Assembly: GCA_029864165.1 (NCBI GenBank)
Contig: JAOTTZ010000010.1
Coordinates: 1 to 15,487 of the forward strand
Source: Burkholderiaceae bacterium
GTDB lineage: Bacteria > Pseudomonadota > Gammaproteobacteria > Burkholderiales > Burkholderiaceae_C
Direction of reading: 5' to 3'
DNA: 15,487 bases
Positions 1-9,052 of the stretch are shown piece after piece; within the stretch, counting starts at the first letter, position 1; each line of letters starts with the position of its first letter. Below the pieces are notes generated by a model. That model saw only the letters and a list, made by a program, of their open reading frames with translations, did not search any database and was not told the DNA's origin. The position numbers and the translations under genes were made by a program.

Positions 1-1382
1 ACGCTCATCGCCAGCCGCAAATTGGCCAAAAGCCGCTCGTGCATGTGACTCACCTCGGCCATGCCGGCGTCGGAGAAGCTGCGGTTGCGGTGTATGTTTT
101 TGTCCTCAACGTCTTGCAATACGCGTTCGATGATGTCGCCGATCTGTTCCATATTGATCGTGAAAGAAACGACTTCAGCCCAGCGCCGACTTTCGCTTTC
201 TGAAAGCGCTGCGCGCGAAATCTGCATCAAATAGAACTTGATCGACGAGTACAAATCGTCCACCGTATCGTCCATCTTGCGCAAGCGCTCGGACAGCGCC
301 CGATCGTTGTAACGGATCACTGACAGCATGCCCCGCAGCATGGTTTCGACCACATCCGCCTGATGCAAGGCCTCGCGTGCCGCGCAGGAAATGGCCAGCG
401 AGGGCGTGGCCAGCGCAACTGGGTCAAGGTGGTTGGGCCGCCCGGTGTTAGGCGCATCGGGCACGGCCAACCACTTGTCAACCAGCCGAGCCATCAGCGG
501 GGTCAGGCCGAGGAACAGCGCGGCCAGCCCAAGGTTGAACAACAGGTGAAAGGCGACCACCTGCGCCTGCTCGGTCAAACCCGGCCTGGCCAGCCATTCC
601 TTCACGTAGGGCAACGCCGGGACCATGGCCAAGCAAGCGAGCAGCTTGAACAACAAATTACCCAACGGCACACGGCGTGCCAGCGCCGACGCGCGGGCCG
701 TGGAAAGGCAACCCAGGACGCCGCTGCCCAAGTTGGCCCCCAACACCAGGCCCAATGCGAGCGGTACCGGCAACATGTGCGACCCTGCGAGTGACGCAAT
801 CAACAGCACGGTCGCCAGGCCTGAGTAAGACAGCAACGTCAGCAATAAGCCTGCTGTTATATCGAGCAGCGGTTCGTTGGGCAGCATCGCTATCAAGGCT
901 TGCACGGCGGGCGAGCCAGTCAGCGGCCGCGTTGCGGAATCGATCAGCTGCAGCGCTAGCGTGATCAGGCCCAAACCTATGGCCACACGCCCCAGCCGGC
1001 CGGCGGTCGTGCTCTCACGCGAGACAAAGAGCACCACGCCGCCAAGTATCAGTACCGGCGACAGCCACGAAAGGTCGAAGGAATACACCACCACCATCAG
1101 CGAGGTACCCACGTCAGCGCCCAGCATTACCGCCAACGCCGGCGCCGTGGCAATCAAACCTTGGCCGACAAAGGACGACACGACCAAGCAAGTGGCCGTG
1201 CTTGACTGCACCAACCCGGTGACGGCCACCCCTGCCCCGACCGCAACATAGCGATTACGAACGCTGCGAGCCAGCACGGCGCGCAGGTTCTCACCGAAAA
1301 CGCGCAGAATGCCGGCGCGAACAATATGCGCACCCCAGATTAACAAGGCGATCGCCGACAGAAGGTTGAGCAAATGCTGCAT
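1..1382 (-). CDS. Na/phosphate cotransporter family protein with PhoU-like domain (partial, C-terminus missing)
   Basis: An uninterrupted frame of 460 codons runs off the left edge. The ATG at 1382 is preceded at once by an in-frame TAA, so it is the first possible start. The protein opens with hydrophobic helices, and residues 56-64 (LVQSSTATC) carry the QSS motif of the Na/Pi cotransporter (NptA/YjbB) family. The second repeat, around residues 180-192, reads LLSYSGLATVLL, so the usual second QSS/HSS-type motif is degenerate. From about residue 335 the sequence becomes charged and helical, resembling the PhoU-like tail of bacterial members (EALHQADVVETML, MEQIGDIIERVL). The family moves phosphate with sodium across the inner membrane, although YjbB-type proteins may export phosphate; direction cannot be read from the sequence. 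It lies 82 bp downstream of gyrB on the same strand, with no clear terminator between them. Family assignment is firm; substrate is inferred. Confidence 0.9.
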   Translation of the reverse strand, partial: MQHLLNLLSAIALLIWGAHIVRAGILRVFGENLRAVLARSVRNRYVAVGAGVAVTGLVQSSTATCLVVSSFVGQGLIATAPALAVMLGADVGTSLMVVVYSFDLSWLSPVLILGGVVLFVSRESTTAGRLGRVAIGLGLITLALQLIDSATRPLTGSPAVQALIAMLPNEPLLDITAGLLLTLLSYSGLATVLLIASLAGSHMLPVPLALGLVLGANLGSGVLGCLSTARASALARRVPLGNLLFKLLACLAMVPALPYVKEWLARPGLTEQAQVVAFHLLFNLGLAALFLGLTPLMARLVDKWLAVPDAPNTGRPNHLDPVALATPSLAISCAAREALHQADVVETMLRGMLSVIRYNDRALSERLRKMDDTVDDLYSSIKFYLMQISRAALSESESRRWAEVVSFTINMEQIGDIIERVLQDVEDKNIHRNRSFSDAGMAEVSHMHERLLANLRLAMS

Positions 1383-1464
1383 TTAGCCCAGCATCAAAGG
1401 CGCGAATGCGTGGCCGCCAACGACTGACCCCTCGCTCGACCGAAGCTGTTTGTGTTGACGAATA

Positions 1465-3975
<2,511 letters not shown>

Positions 3976-3997
3976 CTAGTTACGGCGACCCGCAGCC

Positions 3998-5128
3998 TCA
4001 AATGCGCATCGGCATGACGACGTACTTGAATCCGTTCAACTCCGGTACCGTCAACAGTGCGCTCGAGTTGGTATCGTGCAACTCAAGCTTCACCATTTCG
4101 ACGTTCATGTTTGACAACGCATCGATAAAGTACGTCACGTTAAAACCAATCTCTATCGCCTCGCCAGCGTAGTCTATTTCTATTTCTTCTGTGGCTTCTT
4201 CTTGTTCTGCGTTGCTGGACGCTATACGCAGCACATTGGGCTCTATGTTCACGCGCACGCCTTTGAATTTTTCGCTCGTCAGAATGGCCGCGCGCTGTAG
4301 GCTCGCCAACAGCGGTGCGCGGCCTAACATCACAGCGTTCTTGTAGCCTTTCGGTATGACCCGGTTGTAGTCTGGGAACTTTCCTTCGACCAGCTTGCTG
4401 ACAAACTCCATACCTGAAAAACTAAACTTCGCTTGGTTGCCGGCAAAGCGCATCTCTATCGTTGCCGGTTCGGCACCGCTCTCGCCTTTGGTTCCATCTT
4501 GGAGCAGACGGAGCAATTCGAGTACCGTTTTTCGCGGCAAGATCACTTCTTGTTTTGGTATTTCCACATCGAGAACAGCTTGCGCCAACGCTAACCGGTG
4601 ACCGTCTGTGGCCACTAAAACAAGTTGTTTTCCCTCTGCGACAAACAAGATACCGTTCAAGTAATAGCGAATGTCGTGCACTGCCATCGCGAAATGCACT
4701 TGATCAATGAGTGTCTTGAGCGTCGTTTGCGGCACGCTGAACGCCGGCCCGAAGTCACCCGCCTCCTGTACCAGTGGAAAGTCATCGCTGGGCAAAGTTT
4801 GTAGCGTGAAGCGACTTTTCCCGCCGTTCAACGTAACCTTGGTTTGCGCTGTCGAGAGCGTGACAACTTGCTCTGAGGGCATCGACCGCAAAATATCGAT
4901 GAGCTTGCGCGCACCTACCGTGCATGAAAAACTTTCATCGTCACCGGCTAGTTCAACTTTCGTGCGTACCTGTATCTCTAGATCACTGGTGATGAACTCG
5001 ACCTGCGAACCTTTTTTGCGAATCAAAACATTGGCCAAGATTGGCAGCGTGTGTCGGCGTTCGACAATGCCAGCTACAGCTTGCAAGGCATCCAATACTT
5101 TTTCTTGCGGAGCTTTTAATACGATCAT
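3998..5128 (-). CDS. dnaN: DNA polymerase III beta subunit (sliding clamp)
   Basis: Processivity clamp that encircles DNA and tethers polymerase III and many repair proteins. The 376-aa length fits the family (E. coli 366), with three clamp folds of about 125 residues each. The N-terminus shows VAGIVERRHTLPILANVL, typical of betaproteobacterial DnaN. ATDGHRLALA lies in the second domain, and the protein ends YVVMPMRI, the usual clamp C-terminus that forms part of the partner-binding pocket. The ATG at 5128 aligns with known DnaN N-termini, yet no Shine-Dalgarno-like stretch precedes it: the leader there carries the CTA/TAG triplet run described separately. The order dnaA-dnaN-gyrB on one strand is the classic origin cluster. 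A weak promoter candidate lies at 5195-5223. Confidence 0.98.
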   Translation of the reverse strand: MIVLKAPQEKVLDALQAVAGIVERRHTLPILANVLIRKKGSQVEFITSDLEIQVRTKVELAGDDESFSCTVGARKLIDILRSMPSEQVVTLSTAQTKVTLNGGKSRFTLQTLPSDDFPLVQEAGDFGPAFSVPQTTLKTLIDQVHFAMAVHDIRYYLNGILFVAEGKQLVLVATDGHRLALAQAVLDVEIPKQEVILPRKTVLELLRLLQDGTKGESGAEPATIEMRFAGNQAKFSFSGMEFVSKLVEGKFPDYNRVIPKGYKNAVMLGRAPLLASLQRAAILTSEKFKGVRVNIEPNVLRIASSNAEQEEATEEIEIDYAGEAIEIGFNVTYFIDALSNMNVEMVKLELHDTNSSALLTVPELNGFKYVVMPMRI

Positions 5129-5136
5129 GTCAATGA

Positions 5137-5157
5137 TAAGAATAGTCGTAGTAGTAG
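5137..5157 (+). other. DnaA-trio array (candidate origin-unwinding element)
   Basis: Seven consecutive triplets on the plus strand read TAA (5137), GAA (5140), TAG (5143), TCG (5146), TAG (5149), TAG (5152) and TAG (5155). Read 3' to 5' from the box side, five of seven fit the published DnaA-trio consensus (G or A, then A, then T or A), four of them the preferred GAT. The array is separated from the DnaA box at 5172-5180 by a GC-rich patch, as in the known system. It ends 9 bases upstream of the dnaN start codon. Confidence 0.6.
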
Positions 5158-5171
5158 GTGGGGCCGTTTGC

Positions 5172-5180
5172 TGTGGAAAA
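5172..5180 (-). promoter_or_regulatory. DnaA box (TTTTCCACA on minus strand)
   Basis: Matches the relaxed consensus TTWTNCACA at all nine positions. It is the box nearest the triplet array. The 11-mer TGTGGAAAACA here (5172-5182) recurs exactly at 6755-6765 just before the dnaA start. Confidence 0.65.
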
Positions 5181-5194
5181 CAAGGTTTTTTCTT

Positions 5195-5223
5195 TTAATA
5201 TCAGGTACTTGCGTTCAGCCCAA
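5195..5223 (-). promoter_or_regulatory. Possible dnaN promoter
   Basis: On the minus strand a TTGGGC -35-like hexamer (5218-5223) is followed after 17 bases by TATTAA (5195-5200), a -10-like hexamer. Both match sigma-70 consensus only partly. It lies inside the proposed origin and overlaps its AT-rich tract, so the AT content alone could create the match. Confidence 0.25.
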
Positions 5224-5226
5224 GCA

Positions 5227-5235
5227 TGTGGATTG
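5227..5235 (-). promoter_or_regulatory. Weak DnaA box (CAATCCACA on minus strand)
   Basis: Seven of nine positions match TTATCCACA, and the orientation is the same as that of the boxes at 5172 and 5290. Its value comes mainly from its position between them. Confidence 0.4.
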
Positions 5236-5289
5236 GACCCTTTGAAACCGGGGAAGGTCAGCCAATGACTTTGCAAAGCGGACTTTAAG

Positions 5290-5298
5290 TGTGGATAA
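5290..5298 (-). promoter_or_regulatory. Perfect DnaA box (TTATCCACA on minus strand)
   Basis: An exact match to the strongest E. coli DnaA box, lying between dnaA and dnaN. It is the clearest single origin signal in the window. Confidence 0.8.
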
Positions 5299-5354
5299 GC
5301 GGCGAGTTGTCAGAGAGTTGTCTACAGGGTTAAATTCGGAAGGTGTAAGCGATG

Positions 5355-6752
5355 TCAGCCTTTAAGGGTTTGTTCCAGAACGTGCAGTTGCTGGTTCAGC
5401 TCGGTGTTTTTTTGCCGTTCAGCGGCGATTTTGCGCACGGCGTAAAGCACAGTGGTGTGGTCGCGTCCACCAAATAGCTCGCCGATCTCCGGAAGGCTCT
5501 TTTGAGTCATTTCCTTGGCCAAGTACATGCCGATCTGGCGCGGCCTGGCAATGCTGGCGGGGCGCTTCTTGCTGTACATGTCCGCTACTTTGATCTTGTA
5601 GAAATCGGCCACGGTTTTTTGGATATTCTCCACGCCAATCTGGCGGTTTTGAATCGACAGCAGGTCTTTCAACGCGTTGCGGGCGAGTTGAATATTAATG
5701 TCCTTGTGGCTGAAACGCGAATAAGCGAGCACTTTGCGCAGCGCGCCTTCTAGCTCGCGAACGTTTGCGCGCACGTTCTTAGCAATAAAAAAGGCCACGT
5801 CTTCTGGCATCACCGTCCTTTCGGCTTCGGCTTTGCGGATCAAAATGGCAACACGCATTTCAAGCTCAGGTGGCTCGATAGCGACGGTGAGGCCGGCGTC
5901 GAAGCGCGAGGTGAGACGCTCATCGATGTTGACCAACCCCTTAGGGTAAGTGTCGCTGGTCATGATGATGTGCCCACGCTTGGCGAGCAGGGCCTCGAAA
6001 GCGTTGAAAAACTCTTCTTGTGTTCGTTCTTTGCCGGCAAAAAACTGCACGTCGTCTATCAAGAGTAGGTCCAATGAATGGTACTTTTCTTTCAGTCCGT
6101 CGAAGGTTTTACGCTGATAGTTTTTCACCACATCACTGATGAACTGCTCCGCATGCAGGTACAGCACACGGGCGTCGGGTTGATTGGCCAGCAAAGCGTT
6201 ACCGACAGCATGGACGAGGTGTGTCTTGCCTAAGCCGACACCACCGTAGACAAAAAGCGGGTTGTACATCGCGCCAGGGGCGCCGGCTACGTGCAAGGCA
6301 GCCGTGCGTGCCATTTGGTTTGCTCGACCTGGCACCAACGTGTCGAATGTGAGCGCGGGGTTAAGCCGATGGGGCAACAACGCTGGGGTAGTGTTGGCCA
6401 CCGGAGGCGGGGTGCGCACAGCGCTAGGCTTAAACGGTGGGTCGACGGTCTCTTGGTCGGAGAGGGTCTTGCGCGGCGCGGGTGCCAAAGCCTCGCGTTG
6501 GGTCAACATCAAGTCCAGCCGGACGGGTTTACCGGCGATCTCACTTAACACCGCTTCGATCCGCCCCGCGTACTGGTTACGTAGCCAGTCGAGCTTGAAG
6601 CGGTTGGGAACACAGACTGAAACCACCGTGGTGGAATCGCCACCCTCAGTCACGTCCGCAGTCGGCAGCGGTCGGATCCATGTATTGAACTGTTGTTCAG
6701 GTAGCTCCGCGGCAAGCTGATCGCAACCGCGTTGCCAAAGGTCGGCGTTCAT
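5355..6752 (-). CDS. dnaA: Chromosomal replication initiator protein DnaA
   Basis: AAA+ ATPase that binds DnaA boxes, opens the origin and loads the helicase. From the ATG at 6752 it has 465 aa, normal for the family. Domain I opens with [10 protein letters not shown] and includes FNTWIRPL (about 22-29). A proline-rich linker (domain II) covers about 88-130. Domain III has Walker [10 protein letters not shown] (170-178), Walker [10 protein letters not shown] (229-237) and [11 protein letters not shown] with its conserved Arg. Domain IV carries the DnaA signature [19 protein letters not shown] (424-442), which reads the DnaA box. A TTG at 6824 would add 24 residues that do not resemble DnaA, so the first ATG is chosen; no good Shine-Dalgarno precedes either start. 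A DnaA box ends two bases before the ATG, suggesting self-regulation. Downstream lies the probable origin, then dnaN. Confidence 0.97.
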   Translation of the reverse strand: MNADLWQRGCDQLAAELPEQQFNTWIRPLPTADVTEGGDSTTVVSVCVPNRFKLDWLRNQYAGRIEAVLSEIAGKPVRLDLMLTQREALAPAPRKTLSDQETVDPPFKPSAVRTPPPVANTTPALLPHRLNPALTFDTLVPGRANQMARTAALHVAGAPGAMYNPLFVYGGVGLGKTHLVHAVGNALLANQPDARVLYLHAEQFISDVVKNYQRKTFDGLKEKYHSLDLLLIDDVQFFAGKERTQEEFFNAFEALLAKRGHIIMTSDTYPKGLVNIDERLTSRFDAGLTVAIEPPELEMRVAILIRKAEAERTVMPEDVAFFIAKNVRANVRELEGALRKVLAYSRFSHKDINIQLARNALKDLLSIQNRQIGVENIQKTVADFYKIKVADMYSKKRPASIARPRQIGMYLAKEMTQKSLPEIGELFGGRDHTTVLYAVRKIAAERQKNTELNQQLHVLEQTLKG

Positions 6753-6754
6753 GT

Positions 6755-6763
6755 TGTGGAAAA
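6755..6763 (-). promoter_or_regulatory. DnaA box immediately upstream of the dnaA start
   Basis: TTTTCCACA on the minus strand, two bases before the dnaA ATG at 6752. It matches the relaxed consensus fully. Binding here would be placed to block dnaA transcription or affect initiation of its translation; this is inferred from position. Confidence 0.55.
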
Positions 6764-6781
6764 CAGTAGCAGGAAGGCGTT

Positions 6782-6810
6782 GAATTCTAAGCTGTTGAGA
6801 GCCTGAATTC
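6782..6810. repeat. Imperfect inverted repeat in the dnaA leader
   Basis: Outer arms GAATTC (6782-6787) and GAATTC (6805-6810), inner arms GCT (6791-6793) and AGC (6800-6802), around a GTTGAG centre. The spacers on the two sides differ by one base (TAA and CT). It lies 30-58 bases upstream of the dnaA ATG and might act as an operator or an mRNA hairpin. Confidence 0.4.
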
Positions 6811-6988
6811 GCTGTTATTAACAAGCCGAAGCTTAACTGCTCGTGACTGATCTCGGGCGGCTGGACCGTTCCCCGTCATGCCTGCGCGGTATGTGGCGAT
6901 AGAATGCCAATGAAACACAGGCTTCGTCTATGAAGACACCAACTTTAGCCGGCGTGAAGTATAGATTCGGCTCGAGGTGAAAGCGCAA

Positions 6989-7009
6989 ACCACAGCGGTA
7001 CCGTGTGGT
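6989..7009. repeat. Near-perfect palindrome upstream of murA
   Basis: Arms ACCACA and TGTGGT flank the palindromic core CGGTACCG, with one extra G after the left arm. That makes 10 potential base pairs across 21 bases. It lies about 86 bp before the murA start, a position suited to a regulator-binding site; no protein can be named. Confidence 0.5.
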
Positions 7010-7049
7010 GCTATAGCGAAAGGTTACGCGCCGTCGTTGGTTCGAAGTT

Positions 7050-7072
7050 GCGGTTTCAAGTTTCGAAGCCGC
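7050..7072 (+). repeat. Potential hairpin in the murA leader
   Basis: GCGGTTTC (7050-7057) can pair with GAAGCCGC (7065-7072) over 8 base pairs including one G-U, with a 7-base loop. It ends 22 bases before the murA ATG. There is no following U-run, so it is not a standard terminator; it may influence murA translation if transcribed. Confidence 0.35.
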
Positions 7073-7094
7073 TGTGTCGGTGTACTACTAGTTC

Positions 7095-8372
7095 ATGGAC
7101 AAACTCCTCATTCGCGGTGGTCGCCAATTAGCGGGCGAAGTGACCATCGCTGGCGCCAAGAACGCGGCGCTACCAGAGCTCTGCGCGACGCTGTTGACGC
7201 CAGACCCCGTACTGCTTTCGAACGTACCGCAACTGCAAGACGTCAGCACAACACTCAAGTTGTTGCGCAACTTGGGCGTCAAAGCAGAAGTCGACAACGA
7301 CAAGATTCGACTCACTGCGGGTGACGTGACTTCATGCAAGGCGCCGTATGACCTGGTTAAGACGATGCGCGCGGCGATCTTGGTACTGGGCCCGTTGCTG
7401 GCTCGTTTTGGTGAGGCCTGCGTGTCGCTCCCGGGCGGTTGCGCTATCGGATCCCGGCCCGTAGACCAGCACATCAAGGGCTTGCAAGCCATGGGGGCCC
7501 GAATCACGGTTGATCGCGGCGACATCAAGGCCAAGGCCCAGCGCTTGAAGGGGGCTCGTGTCACCACCGACATGGTGACGGTGACGGGAACCGAGAACCT
7601 GATGATGGCCGCGACGCTTGCCGAGGGCGAGACGGTGCTGGAAAACGCCGCGCAAGAACCCGAAGTAGCCGATCTCGCTGCAATGCTGATAAAGATGGGC
7701 GCCAAGATCGAAGGACAGGGCACCAGTCGCATATACATTCAAGGCGTGCCACGACTGCACGGTGTCGGTGGGCCGCAGGGTCACCGCATTCTTCCCGATC
7801 GAATCGAAGCGGGTACCTTCTTGTGCGCCGTTGCCGTTGCGGGCGGCGAGGTGGTACTCAAAGGCGCACAAGCCGAGCACCTGGACGCGGTGATAGACAA
7901 GCTGCGCGAGGCGGGTGTTCAGATCGACGCGGGAACCAGCGCGGGAACAGCTTGGATCAGGGTGCGGTCCGATGCCGTGTTGAAGGCGGTGAGTTTTCGC
8001 ACCGGCGAGTATCCGGGGTTCCCGACCGACATGCAAGCACAGTTTACGGCGCTGAACAGCGTCGCTCGTGGCGTGGCGACGGTAACGGAAACCATCTTTG
8101 AGAACCGCTTTATGCACGTCAACGAATTGTTACGGTTGGGTGCCAATATACAAGTCGACGGCCATCACGCCGTCGTGCAAGGCGTAGCACGGCTCTCGGG
8201 CGCCAGCATCATGGCGACCGACTTGCGTGCCTCCGCCAGCTTGATCATCGCCGGTTTGGTGGCCGAGGGCGAAACGACCGTGGACCGGATTTATCACCTC
8301 GACCGTGGCTATGAACGGATGGAAGTCAAGCTGAAAGAAATAGGCGCGGATATCGAACGGGTGCAGGCATGA
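7095..8372 (+). CDS. murA: UDP-N-acetylglucosamine 1-carboxyvinyltransferase
   Basis: Cytoplasmic enzyme that transfers enolpyruvate from PEP to UDP-GlcNAc, the first committed step of peptidoglycan synthesis and the fosfomycin target. At 425 aa it fits the family (E. coli 419). Key residues are present: Lys22-Asn23 in [10 protein letters not shown], Cys116 in [13 protein letters not shown] (fosfomycin-reactive Cys115 of E. coli), Arg121, and Asp312 in [11 protein letters not shown] (E. coli Asp305). Having Cys rather than Asp at 116 predicts a fosfomycin-sensitive enzyme. The ATG at 7095 is the first in-frame start after a TAG at 7089; the Shine-Dalgarno is weak. It heads the his operon, an arrangement known in Betaproteobacteria, and its stop overlaps a mini-ORF leading to hisG. 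Usually bolA and mla genes lie upstream; here it is dnaA. Confidence 0.97.
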   Translation: MDKLLIRGGRQLAGEVTIAGAKNAALPELCATLLTPDPVLLSNVPQLQDVSTTLKLLRNLGVKAEVDNDKIRLTAGDVTSCKAPYDLVKTMRAAILVLGPLLARFGEACVSLPGGCAIGSRPVDQHIKGLQAMGARITVDRGDIKAKAQRLKGARVTTDMVTVTGTENLMMAATLAEGETVLENAAQEPEVADLAAMLIKMGAKIEGQGTSRIYIQGVPRLHGVGGPQGHRILPDRIEAGTFLCAVAVAGGEVVLKGAQAEHLDAVIDKLREAGVQIDAGTSAGTAWIRVRSDAVLKAVSFRTGEYPGFPTDMQAQFTALNSVARGVATVTETIFENRFMHVNELLRLGANIQVDGHHAVVQGVARLSGASIMATDLRASASLIIAGLVAEGETTVDRIYHLDRGYERMEVKLKEIGADIERVQA

Positions 8373-8404
8373 TTTGCCGTGTTCGGACCGGAGCGACGAC
8401 GTGA
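8369..8404 (+). CDS. Possible 11-codon coupling mini-ORF between murA and hisG
   Basis: An ATG at 8369 overlaps the murA stop (ATGA) and opens an 11-codon frame, [11 protein letters not shown]. Its TGA (8402-8404) overlaps the GTG start proposed for hisG (GTGA). This could pass ribosomes from murA to hisG across the 28-bp gap. There is no independent evidence that it is translated, and chance could produce it. Confidence 0.2.
   Translation: MICRVRTGATT
8390..8393 (+). promoter_or_regulatory. Ribosome binding site of hisG
   Basis: GGAG lies 7 bases before the GTG at 8401. It decides the hisG start in favour of that GTG rather than the TTG at 8374, which has no such site. Confidence 0.55.
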
Positions 8405-9048
8405 TTACGGTGGCGCTGTCCAAAGGAAGAAGTCTTGACGAGACACGGCCGCTGTTGAAGGCAGCGGGGGTCGGCGTTCTCGAAGACGCTGAATCATCGC
8501 GCAAGTTGATGCTGGGAACGACACAGCCGGGCGTGCGTGTGGTGTTGGTGCGCACCAGCGACGTGCCGACTTACGTCCAGTATGGCGGCGCTGACCTAGG
8601 CGTGGTCGGCCGCGATATCTTGCTCGAGTATGGCGATCAAGGTTTGTACCAGCCGCTAGACTTGCGGGTTGGTGTGTGCCGCCTGAGCGTTGCGGTACGC
8701 GCGGGTTTCGACTACGCCACTGCAGTCAAGCAAGGTTCACGTATTCGGGTTGCGACGAAATACATGCAGTGCGCGCGCGACCATTTCGCCAACAAAGGTG
8801 TACACGTTGACCTGATCAAGCTCTATGGTTCGATGGAGCTGGCCCCATTGACGGGCTTGGCCGACGCCATTGTTGACCTGGTTTCGACCGGGAACACACT
8901 CAAGGCGAATGACTTGGTCGAAGTGGAAGAGATCATGCAAATTTCCTCGCGCCTGGTTGTTAACCGGGCCGCGTTGAAGGTCAAACGAGAGCCCTTGCGC
9001 GCTTTGATCGCGGCGCTGGAGCGCGCTGTTGCCGACAGCGAGAACTAG
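8401..9048 (+). CDS. hisG: ATP phosphoribosyltransferase catalytic subunit, short form
   Basis: Catalyses the first step of histidine synthesis, joining ATP and PRPP. From GTG 8401 the protein has 215 aa and begins [10 protein letters not shown], as do HisG proteins in related bacteria. The TTG at 8374 would add nine residues (MPCSDRSDD) that are not typical. The PRPP-binding signature [20 protein letters not shown] is complete. The length corresponds to short HisG, which lacks the C-terminal regulatory domain and needs HisZ for activity and histidine feedback; hisZ is not in this window. GGAG at 8390-8393 supports the chosen start. The gene follows murA by 28 bp and precedes hisD by 4 bp. 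Confidence 0.95.
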   Translation: MITVALSKGRSLDETRPLLKAAGVGVLEDAESSRKLMLGTTQPGVRVVLVRTSDVPTYVQYGGADLGVVGRDILLEYGDQGLYQPLDLRVGVCRLSVAVRAGFDYATAVKQGSRIRVATKYMQCARDHFANKGVHVDLIKLYGSMELAPLTGLADAIVDLVSTGNTLKANDLVEVEEIMQISSRLVVNRAALKVKREPLRALIAALERAVADSEN

Positions 9049-9052
9049 CCCC

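Larger units (their letters stand above)
5129..5354. other. oriC: Probable chromosomal replication origin (oriC), dnaA-dnaN intergenic region
   Basis: These 226 bp separate dnaA from dnaN. Three DnaA-box-like 9-mers lie in the same orientation: TGTGGATAA (5290-5298, perfect), TGTGGATTG (5227-5235, 7 of 9) and TGTGGAAAA (5172-5180, fits the relaxed consensus). A weak inverted candidate, TTGTCTACA, is at 5318-5326. Between boxes lies an AT-rich tract (5185-5202), and on the dnaN side a GC-rich patch (5158-5166) followed by TAG-type triplets. A 10-bp palindrome, CTTTGCAAAG, is at 5269-5278. The order dnaA, boxes, GC patch, triplets, dnaN matches the origin-unwinding layout described for Bacillus subtilis. 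Origin function is inferred from this layout and the neighbours; GC skew was not computed. Confidence 0.72.
6753..7094. other. 342-bp intergenic region between divergent dnaA and murA
   Basis: No coding frame here resembles a protein, and rpmH, the usual neighbour of dnaA, is absent. Visible content is a DnaA box at 6755-6763, a one-mismatch box-like TTATTAACA at 6815-6823, and inverted repeats at 6782-6810, 6989-7009 and 7050-7072. The region must hold the promoters of dnaA (leftward) and murA (rightward), but I could not find a convincing -35/-10 pair for either. It could also be part of a bipartite origin with the dnaA-dnaN gap, because transcription diverges from this point. Confidence 0.6.

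Noticed and set aside
363..1251. Several plus-strand frames of 95-143 codons near the left edge
   Set aside because: All overlap the continuous minus-strand frame of the Na/Pi transporter, which carries clear family motifs. Their translations are Arg/Gln- or Ser/Ala-rich shadows.
5147..5157. The GTAGTAGTAG run as a simple microsatellite
   Set aside because: It is too short to be a meaningful tandem repeat by itself. Its phase and position beside a GC patch and DnaA box make the DnaA-trio reading more likely.
6760..7090. A missing rpmH (ribosomal protein L34) hidden in the dnaA-murA gap
   Set aside because: I looked on both strands for the short Lys/Arg-rich L34 sequence beginning MKRTYQPS and did not find it.
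7332..8117. 261-codon open frame antisense to murA
   Set aside because: A shadow of the murA codon pattern; no start signal, no recognisable domain, and murA is intact across it.
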